Shown here: positions 57,988-64,000 of the stretch, piece after piece
Layout: every line of letters begins with the position of its first letter
Position numbering within the stretch: position 1 is the first letter of the stretch
Assembly (NCBI GenBank): GCA_032821775.1
Contig: JAVLRN010000004.1
Coordinates: 3,100,001 to 3,164,000 of the forward strand
DNA: 64,000 bases
Direction: 5' to 3'
Source of the DNA: Sanguinoderma infundibulare
Lineage: Eukaryota; Basidiomycota; Agaricomycetes; Polyporales; Polyporaceae
The notes under the pieces: model-generated
Database searches by the model: none
The model's input: only the letters and a program-made list of their open reading frames with translations
Told to the model about the DNA's origin: nothing
Translations under genes and position numbers: made by a program

Positions 57988-57995
57988 GGAGCCAC
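57988..57995. repeat. Target-site duplication, right (GGAGCCAC)
   Basis: This is the exact copy of 56495-56502, marking the right boundary of the insertion. Confidence 0.9.
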
Positions 57996-58160
57996 CGCGT
58001 TGTCCGCGCGGTGCCACTGGTGGTTACCTCCTAACTCCTCTGTTGTGGCCATATAATGGAACACGCTCCTCCTTTACTCTCAACTCTTCAACCTCTGGAA
58101 CGCCTACTTACTTCTCATCAAGCGTGTTCTAGTCGAGTTTCCACGAATGGCCACGGCCGG

Positions 58161-59048
58161 ATGACGCCCAAGATAGTACGCATCTGGCATCCAGGCCACG
58201 ACGAATTGTTCTTCAACCTCCCTGGGTTCGTTCACCGTGGTGCTCCTACGCCGCGAGGCGCGGATCATCGCCTTGTTTTGGATGCGTGCCGCGTCATCGC
58301 CAACCACGCGGCCGCAGAGCCGGACTGATACCTCTCGAAGGATCGCCAGGGTCAACAGGCTGTAGCACCGGCATCTTGACCCTTGGCGATTACTTCTACC
58401 ATCCAGGGTCGCCCGCTACTAGGACCGTCGATAACTATCTGACCATCACCACGAGCATTCCCCAGCACTGGGGGCGACACAGGAGTGACAAGGTGCCCGA
58501 AAGCTCAACGTGACTATCGTGATGTTCAGCCGGCCGGCATGGGCGATGTCGTGTGGCGTGCTGACGGACGCTGCATGGTCACCAAGTATCACAGCTGTGC
58601 GTGTCCCACCGACCATTTGCATCTGCAAGAGGATAACATGGTTTGCTGATGGCAATTGCAGCTCCCGGCGACTGTGTCCATGTTGTGCCTCGGGACGAAG
58701 AGGATCGGTTCTACAGGAACCAGATGGTCAAATACAGCTGGACAGCCCGGCCCGACACGGGCATAGACGACCCTGGGAACGGTATCGCTCTGCGCATCGA
58801 CCTGCAGAGCTACCTCGATCAACAGGGACTTGTCTTCTTTCCAGTGGGAAAGGGCAAATTCGTGACCTACGTCTTGGGGCTGCACGTCGACTACGCCGAG
58901 CTGCTCCACCGGAAGGCTGGTCACGATCCCTGTGCGGGTGTCGGACGAGTATCTCTACGCTCGCTTCGCCTACACAATGATCCGCAATCTGGTCGAACAC
59001 CAGCGTTACAAACCTTCCCCGGTCGGCGACACTACCACAAGCGAATGA
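58161..59048 (+). pseudogene. HNH-nuclease-family gene, broken by frameshifts
   Basis: Pieces of a protein family expanded in Polyporales and often annotated as HNH nuclease domain proteins appear in order but in different frames: IVRIWHPGHDELFFNLPGF and DHRLVLDACRVIANHAA in one frame; LIPLEGSPGSTGC and LTLGDYFYHPG in the next; then GRCMVTKYHSCACPTDHLHL; then, after a likely intron ending at TTGCAG, GDCVHVVPRDEEDRFYRNQM, GIDDPGNGIALRIDLQSYL and FVTYVLGLHVDYAELLHRK. At about 58,920 an extra G shifts the frame, and VTIPVRVSDEYLYARFAYT runs on one frame over to a stop at 59,048. The family order is kept, so the lesions are recent on an evolutionary scale. The neighbouring hAT insertion lies 173 bp upstream. 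Confidence 0.7.
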
Positions 59049-59823
59049 TGGGACCACGGGTACGGCATGGCAGACGTAGCGTCATATTTGACTGACATCT
59101 GGTTTATCTACTTCAGGTGATGGCCATAACACGCAAGCGCATACAGGATTTCAAACATGCAGGTGACGAAGAAGTAGAGTGTTCATTTAGCCTTTGTCCG
59201 AAGTTCTGTCGGCCATGGCCCATGGGCGTCGGCGTAAGTCCATATTGGGTGATACCAAAAAGGAAGCCGACTCGGATAGCTGGCAGTCTGGAGGTCGTTG
59301 TACGGTTGATGTTGAGGCTATCTAGCCCTGGCCATGTCGATCATTTGAATGTCAAAGCACGCATGAGACTATGTTCCGAGTTGACAATTTTATATTATTG
59401 CGTGTTTTTGTGCCGGACTGCGTGTACACAACGAACTCGGTGATCGTGCACATGCGCCGCCCGGGGGTTTTCTCTTTTCTCCCGACTGACATCGACCTCA
59501 ACAGACCCTCCATAAACGACCGCGCCAAAGCCTCATCCAAAGCCCGTCAGGTCCTCCTGGCGCACCCCTCTAGTTCCACCCCACGGCCCCGGCCGAAGGC
59601 AGGGGGTGGGAGAGACGCGCGCGCAACTGTGGACGAGACCTGCGCCAGTCCCGCGGGGGCTGGCGAACGCCTGTCGCGCTTGTCCGGTGGCACTCTGTTG
59701 ATCCAGTGTAGGCATGAGATACGAACGTAAGACAACGTGCGAGAGCTGCTTACCGAGTGCACCGTATGCGGCGCATGACGGAAAGGCATCCGTGCTCGAG
59801 GGTGCTGTGGACACGAACCCGCT
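59049..59823. other. Intergenic, no gene seen
   Basis: No supported gene. Frames here have no family resemblance. Confidence 0.5.
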
Positions 59824-60313
59824 TCAACCGCCCACTGGGGCGGGAGCGGTAGTCGTACGCACCAGCTCGGCCTTCTGCATCGCAATTGATGGGGTTAGCC
59901 AAAGTAGGGAGGTGGGAGTTGAGTAGGTGACTCACCAAGTGTTCCTCCGCGATCGCCACCGTGCGGTACACGGCATAAGCCTGACGCTTGGTGATCGAGG
60001 AGAAGGCTCGAGGGCTCGAGGGCGAAGCGACAGTAGGCGTCGTCCGTATCGGTCGAGGGGGGCTGACCAGACGTTGGGGGCTCGGCAGCAGGTCGTTATA
60101 GGAAAGGAAAGCGAGGTCGAACGCGGGGGCCAGGTCCGACACGCCGTCCCCGACCGGGAGACGTCGGTCAGGAGGCCGGGTAGGGTGGAACAAGAACCGA
60201 GGCATGAGAAGGGAACGCTGATGAGTCTTGTTGCAAGTAGGCAGGAAAGGAAGCAGATCTGGGTTTTCTTGTTTTCTAGTTGCAGGCGAGCGAGAGAAGA
60301 TGATGAAGAGCAT
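59824..60313 (-). CDS. Hypothetical protein, 142 residues, TATA-driven
   Basis: Two exons (59936-60313 and 59824-59874, 61-bp intron) give MLFIIFSRSPATRK through AIAEEHL, then KAELVRTTTAPAPVGG-stop. A good TATA box sits about 75 bases upstream. The chain is Pro/Arg/Ser-rich with a segment LAPAFDLAFLSYNDLL and a predicted helix TKRQAYAVYRTVAIAEEHL. There is no membrane helix or known domain. An internal Met (MPRFLF) is an alternative start. I do not recognise the protein; the promoter and splice fit make it likely a real gene. Confidence 0.5.
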
Positions 60314-60385
60314 CGCTGATGAGCGCTGGTAGTGGAGAGTGGCACTGATGGTTGTGGATGAGGAGGTGGCGCTCTGGGGGTGGTT

Positions 60386-60392
60386 CTTTATA
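60386..60392 (-). promoter_or_regulatory. TATA box of the small hypothetical gene
   Basis: On the minus strand GGGTATAAAGAACC lies about 75 bases before the ATG at 60313. Its spacing and form are typical. Confidence 0.6.
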
Positions 60393-61084
60393 CCCTTCAC
60401 GATGGTGGCTAACCACCCAGCCTCCGGTTCCGATTTGGCAGGTGGCCTTCCACAGACAGCTAGCCTTGGTTGACTTGCAGATCGGAACGAGGCTGGCGAA
60501 GCCCATGCTTGAGCTGCCCGACATACCTTCACAGTGGCTGGGTTGCCTGGGATGTGAAAGACGACGAATGACGCATTATGCGGCAGACATGACGTCCGCA
60601 TTGCTACCCTGAAATCCGAGGAACCGAAGTAACACGCGATCATCCCACCGCGTATGATTCTGTCCCCGCGAACTTGAAATACCAATCCCATCGCTTGTGC
60701 GGCGCACTGTTCTCATTGTCTTCGCCTCTTGATGTCCGGGAACCGAAGTACAGGAGGAGGAATTCTTTCCATGTGGCTCGGTCACCTTCCCGCGCAGGAA
60801 CCATGCCAAAGCAGTCTCTGCGGGCCCGGTCTTCGATCACAAACCTTGCCCGTGGAAACCACGCACGCAAGAAGGAAAGGTTAGCAACAGACCGGCTCTG
60901 CGGTGAGGAAGACAAGGAAGACATACCTCCTCCCGCCTCGGATACCATATTAATAGCTAATCGGGTCAAGCGCCTGATTCACGTGCATGGTCACGGTGTG
61001 ACATAGCCCCACCTTGTGCTCAAGGCCAATCTTAAGTACCTTGTACATGCTGTCGATTACGTTGGTTGCCTGAACATGTCTACG
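60393..61084. other. Intergenic, no gene seen
   Basis: This is the upstream region of the small hypothetical gene. No frame with family resemblance was seen. Confidence 0.45.
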
Positions 61085-61186
61085 GGGCATGTGGTGTAGT
61101 TGGTTATCACACTGCTTGGTATCCTAACATGGTGGCTACTTGGATGGGAGAAGGGCCCGGTTCGAGCCGTGGACCGGACATGTCCG
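61085..61186 (+). pseudogene. tRNA-Ala-like relic with intact pol III boxes
   Basis: The 5-prime half GGGCATGTGGTGTAGTTGG then TTATCAC is identical to the tRNA-Ala gene at 38731-38831, and the 3-prime end CCGGACATGTCC matches too. An A box, a perfect B box (GGTTCGAGCC) and a TTTTT terminator (61187-61191) are present. But the anticodon stem does not pair, no U33 precedes a plausible anticodon, and the T loop carries about six extra bases (TTCGAGCCGTGGA). I read it as a decayed tRNA gene or a tRNA-derived element, not a functional tRNA. It lies 186 bp before the SET gene. Confidence 0.55.
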
Positions 61187-61371
61187 TTTTTGCGCGCCGA
61201 CGTCGGGCCGGCGCTTGCCAAGTTTCAGGAGGGGGCTTCCCGCGCAGGGCTTCCTTTGAGTAACCTCCGTCCACGTCTCTCATCGTATGCTCACGTCATA
61301 GCCAACAGCTTTGCGTACGACTGGGAGAGTGGTTCACAGTTCGCGGGTAGGAAATCGATATCAGGAACGAC

Positions 61372-62906
61372 ATGACGGCCCCGACCACTCCCATCTCCCC
61401 CTCAGAGGACGACCTCAAGGCGGCCCTCCTCGCCCTCAAAACCGCCAATCCGACTCTGGGCATCCCCAAGATCCACGCCCTCCTCCTCGCGGAGCATCCG
61501 GAGTGGACGGTCAGCGAAAAGCGTACGCGCAAGGTTCTGCAGAGTGAAGGCCTCGTCCAGACGTCCAACGCGAGCGGGGCCGCCCCCGGCCAGATCTTCC
61601 CGTCGTCCAAGCTGATCGAGGGGCTCAATGTCGCCAAGTGGACGCCCAAGGCCGAGGTCAAGTACTTCGGAAAGGCGAAGGGCAAGGGGCTCGTGGCGAA
61701 GGAGGCCATCGCGGAGGGCGAGGTGATCTGGAAGGAGGACCCCTTCGTCCTCGCGCCCGAATGGTGCGTCCGCATGCTCCCTCTCCCACTCCCCTAGTCC
61801 AACGACGATCACCACCGCAGGAACCTCTACGACCTCCAGATGTCCTCGCACGCCTGCGGCCACTGCTCGACCCCGCTCACGACCTCGCCCCTCATCGTCC
61901 CCTGCGCGTCCTCCTCGTCCTCGACGCCCTGCCCGGTCCGCTTCTGCAGCCGCCTGTGCCTCTCGCGCGCGGGCCGCACGCACCCGCTCCTGTGCGCGTC
62001 GCGGAACCCGGCGTCGGCGCCGCTCCTGCACTTTGCGCGCAAGAACCAGTGGATGGCCCTCCACGCGCTCGCCCAGATGACCGCGCGCGCGCTCCTCACC
62101 CTCCACCAGGACGAGAAGCTCTTCGCGGAGGACTGGGACGTCGTCCGCGGGCTCGCGCAGCTCGGCATGGAGGAGCGCCACAAGGCCGGATGGTGCGTGC
62201 CCCTCTCTCCCCCTTTGTGTCTGCATTTCGACTTTCGTTTCATCGCGTGGTCGGGAGGCTGATTTGCGCGCGTGTGCGGTGTGCGGGCAGGCTGGGCGGC
62301 GCAGAGCCGGACCGCGCGATGTGGAAGAAGGCGCACAAGCTGTACGCGCAGGCGTTCCAGGAGCCGGCGACGGACACCGAAAAGAAGCGGCTCGCGAAGC
62401 TGCTCAAGAAGCCGCTCCCGCAGGACGTGTCCGACACGCTGTTCGACTACGAGGCGTTCTTGCGCGGGCTTGGCCGGATGAGCCTCAGTGCGTTTATTTT
62501 GCGTCATCGCATTCTGCCGCACCTTGATTGACTTGGGACGGCAGACCTCGAAGCTCACGGGGGCCTCTACGTCCTCCACTCCCACTTGAACCACAGCTGC
62601 GCGCCGAACGCCTCTGTGCGGCACCTCGAGCAGCGCAGCGCGCTTTCGCGCATCACCGTCATCGCGCTACGGGACATCGCCCCTGGGGAGGAGCTCCTCG
62701 TCACGTACGTTGACCCGGATCTCCCACTCGAGCCGCGGAGGAGGAGCCTCATGGAGTGGGGCTTCGGCAAATGCGTGTGCGAGCGGTGTCAGAAGGAAGA
62801 GAGGGAGAAGAAAGAGAACGGCGACGCCGAGGGCGCGAAGGAGGGCGAGGACAAGGACAAGGCTGACCTCGAGGCGGAGCTGAAGGCGGGCCTGGGTGTG
62901 ATGTGA
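61372..62906 (+). CDS. SET5: SET-domain lysine methyltransferase, SET5 type
   Basis: Four exons (61372-61763, 61821-62192, 62291-62487, 62545-62906) encode 440 residues. An N-terminal helical module (EDDLKAALLALK, ILLAEHPEWTVSEKRTRKVL-like) precedes the split SET domain: GLVAKEAIAEGEVIWKEDPF, a MYND-like Cys cluster (CGHCSTPL, CPVRFCSRLCLS, HPLLC), then LNHSCAPNASVRH (NHSCxPN), GEELLVTYVDPDLP with the catalytic Tyr, and a Cys-rich post-SET end CVCERCQKEE. Yeast Set5 methylates histone H4 at Lys5, 8 and 12; the fungal family is best placed there. A charged Lys/Glu tail follows. All phases agree, giving W, W and N at the three junctions. Confidence 0.9.
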
Positions 62907-63054
62907 ACGACGTCGGAAACACACTGCAGAGTGCATACCGTAGCGGGAATGTATGAGTACACGTGGACGGGCTGGTTGTACGGAAGAACCTTGGGTTACA
63001 TCTGCGGGTCCTCGCTCAAACTATAATCAACATTTGGGTTTTGGAACATTAAGC
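62907..63054. other. Short gap between convergent genes
   Basis: 148 bp separate the SET5-type stop from the stop of the ALKBH6-type gene on the other strand, so their 3-prime ends probably overlap. Confidence 0.5.
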
Positions 63055-64000
63055 TCAAGCCGTCCCCCGCAGCTTCTTGAACAGCGCCCCGCCCATCGCC
63101 GCGACCTTCTCGACGTCCCGGCACGTCAAGCTGTACCGCAGCCCCCGCTCGAGGATGCTCCCGTTCGCGACCGCCTCCCTCTCCCGCCTGCCCTTCAGCA
63201 GATCGTAGTTGGCGATCCGCGCCTGCGGCGGCGGCCCGTCCTCGTCGAACTTGTCCGCCAGGAGCCCGTCGATCCCGTGCAGGTGCGCGTCGTACAGCGA
63301 CGCGGTCGTGATCACGAGGCTGCGCGGCTCGAGGAGGACGGAGAGGACGGGGGTGGGGTCGATCGGCCGGCCGGTGCCCGAGATGGGCTCGTTGGGCGCG
63401 GAGATCTGGACGCCGGGGATGGGGGAGGAGGCGGCGGTGTCGGGCTTGTAGCGGTAGTAGTTGAAGACGGCGTGGGAGCCGAGGGAGAGCGTGGCGACGA
63501 CGGGGTGGTAGGCGGGGCCGTCTTCGTGTGGCTGTTGGGATTCCGAAGAGGTGAGCTTCCTTCTAAATGTGGTGTTGTTTGCTGTTTGGAGGTGGGGGAC
63601 GCACCATGATTCCTTGTCCGGGAGCATACTACAATGAATTCGCGGTGAGCGGTACGGAAAGTACGAGCTGGTGGCGGGGATACCTCATTCATAATGATAT
63701 GATTTGGCTCGCCGTGGGCTGAATCCTTGAAGATGCCGAGGGCTCGTATACGCCCGACGATGTCTGGGCTTTGAGGCATGGGTTATGCGACTCGTTGGTC
63801 GATGCGTCACGGCTTACTATTTGTTCGCGAACGGAGGCATATCCTGAGGGATCAGAGCCTTTTTCGCAGTCAACTCGCCACCTGCGCCGTCCGTCTAGCT
63901 GGCACCCTGAGCAGTAAAGAGCGGGTAGCTGGGCGACTGACCCCATATCTGCAACCTGTCCGCGTTCATCTCAGCATTTGCGCTCCGCTCGATATATGAC
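63055..64000 (-). CDS. ALKBH6-type 2-oxoglutarate/iron dioxygenase (5-prime end beyond window)
   Basis: Minus-strand exons in order: a 5-prime piece ending RLQIWG at the window edge, then ELTAKKALIPQDMPPF, PDIVGRIRALGIFKD, HGEPNHIIMNE, a tiny exon YAPGQGIM, and a long exon starting [20 protein letters not shown]. The HxD iron motif is H-E-D. The distal His lies in SLYDAHLHGI, and the 2-oxoglutarate Arg in RYSLTCRDVEK. This order ([25 protein letters not shown]) is characteristic of AlkB homologue 6, a poorly understood member linked to tRNA or genome maintenance. The product ends FKKLRGTA-stop at 63,055. The start codon is not in the window; the first visible frame (ATG at about 63,965) may be internal. 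Confidence 0.88.

Noticed and set aside
61402..62226. 274-residue minus-strand frame
   Set aside because: Antisense shadow of the SET5-type gene, whose exons are clear on the plus strand.
1..64000. CRISPR arrays, rRNA genes, bacterial-type operons or viral genes
   Set aside because: None seen; the repeats are simple tandem or duplicated DNA and all recognised genes are eukaryotic with introns.

Overview
The window reads as nuclear DNA of an agaricomycete fungus, most likely a wood-decay polypore-type basidiomycete. Protein-coding genes are dense and split by many short introns (mostly 45 to 90 bp with GT-AG ends). Several families are typical of Agaricomycetes: DUF6589, DUF6533, a HET-domain remnant, an HNH-nuclease family remnant, a Crinkler-like P-loop NTPase, a GH16 laminarinase-type glucanase with a GPI-type tail, and an atypical large G-protein alpha subunit. 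A split tRNA-Ala gene also fits. The genus is inference; no marker gene fixes it.

Left part (1-7.6 kb): a DUF6589 gene with an unusually long, repeat-bearing intron, then a medium-chain dehydrogenase/reductase gene. From about 7.6 to 17.5 kb lies an accessory block. It is two diverged copies of one segment, each carrying on the minus strand a short two-exon gene for a secreted, Pro/Ser/Gly/Thr-rich low-complexity protein. The rest of the block is decayed non-coding DNA with tandem repeat units. From 17.5 to 19.4 kb nothing clearly codes.

Middle part (19.4-47.9 kb) is mostly ordinary housekeeping DNA: a CMP/dCMP-type deaminase divergent from translation elongation factor 1-beta, a cyanamide hydratase, a GPI-anchored secreted protein, a P-loop NTPase gene broken by one stop codon, a Cdc20-like APC/C activator, a degraded HET gene, a single-pass membrane protein, a DUF6533 multi-pass membrane protein truncated by a 34-bp duplication, a tRNA-Ala, a GH16 glucanase, a Cbf1-type bHLH regulator and the G-alpha gene.

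Right part (47.9-64 kb): a 2.3-kb gene-free stretch, an MCT-like transporter, a Golgi pH regulator (GPHR), an internally deleted hAT transposon with an 8-bp target duplication, an HNH-family pseudogene, a small gene with a good TATA box, a tRNA-like relic, a SET5-type methyltransferase, and an ALKBH6-type dioxygenase cut by the window end.

The genes do not form one pathway or biosynthetic cluster. The most interesting signals are: the duplicated secreted-repeat locus with an unexplained conserved non-coding block; the G-alpha that lacks its catalytic glutamine; a Cdc20-like protein with an IR tail but no visible C-box; and several small, datable lesions (nonsense codon, 34-bp duplication, frameshifts, complete transposon footprint). 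I see no CRISPR array, no rRNA and no virus. Splice sites were placed by hand from GT/AG ends, frame and family resemblance; none was checked against RNA.
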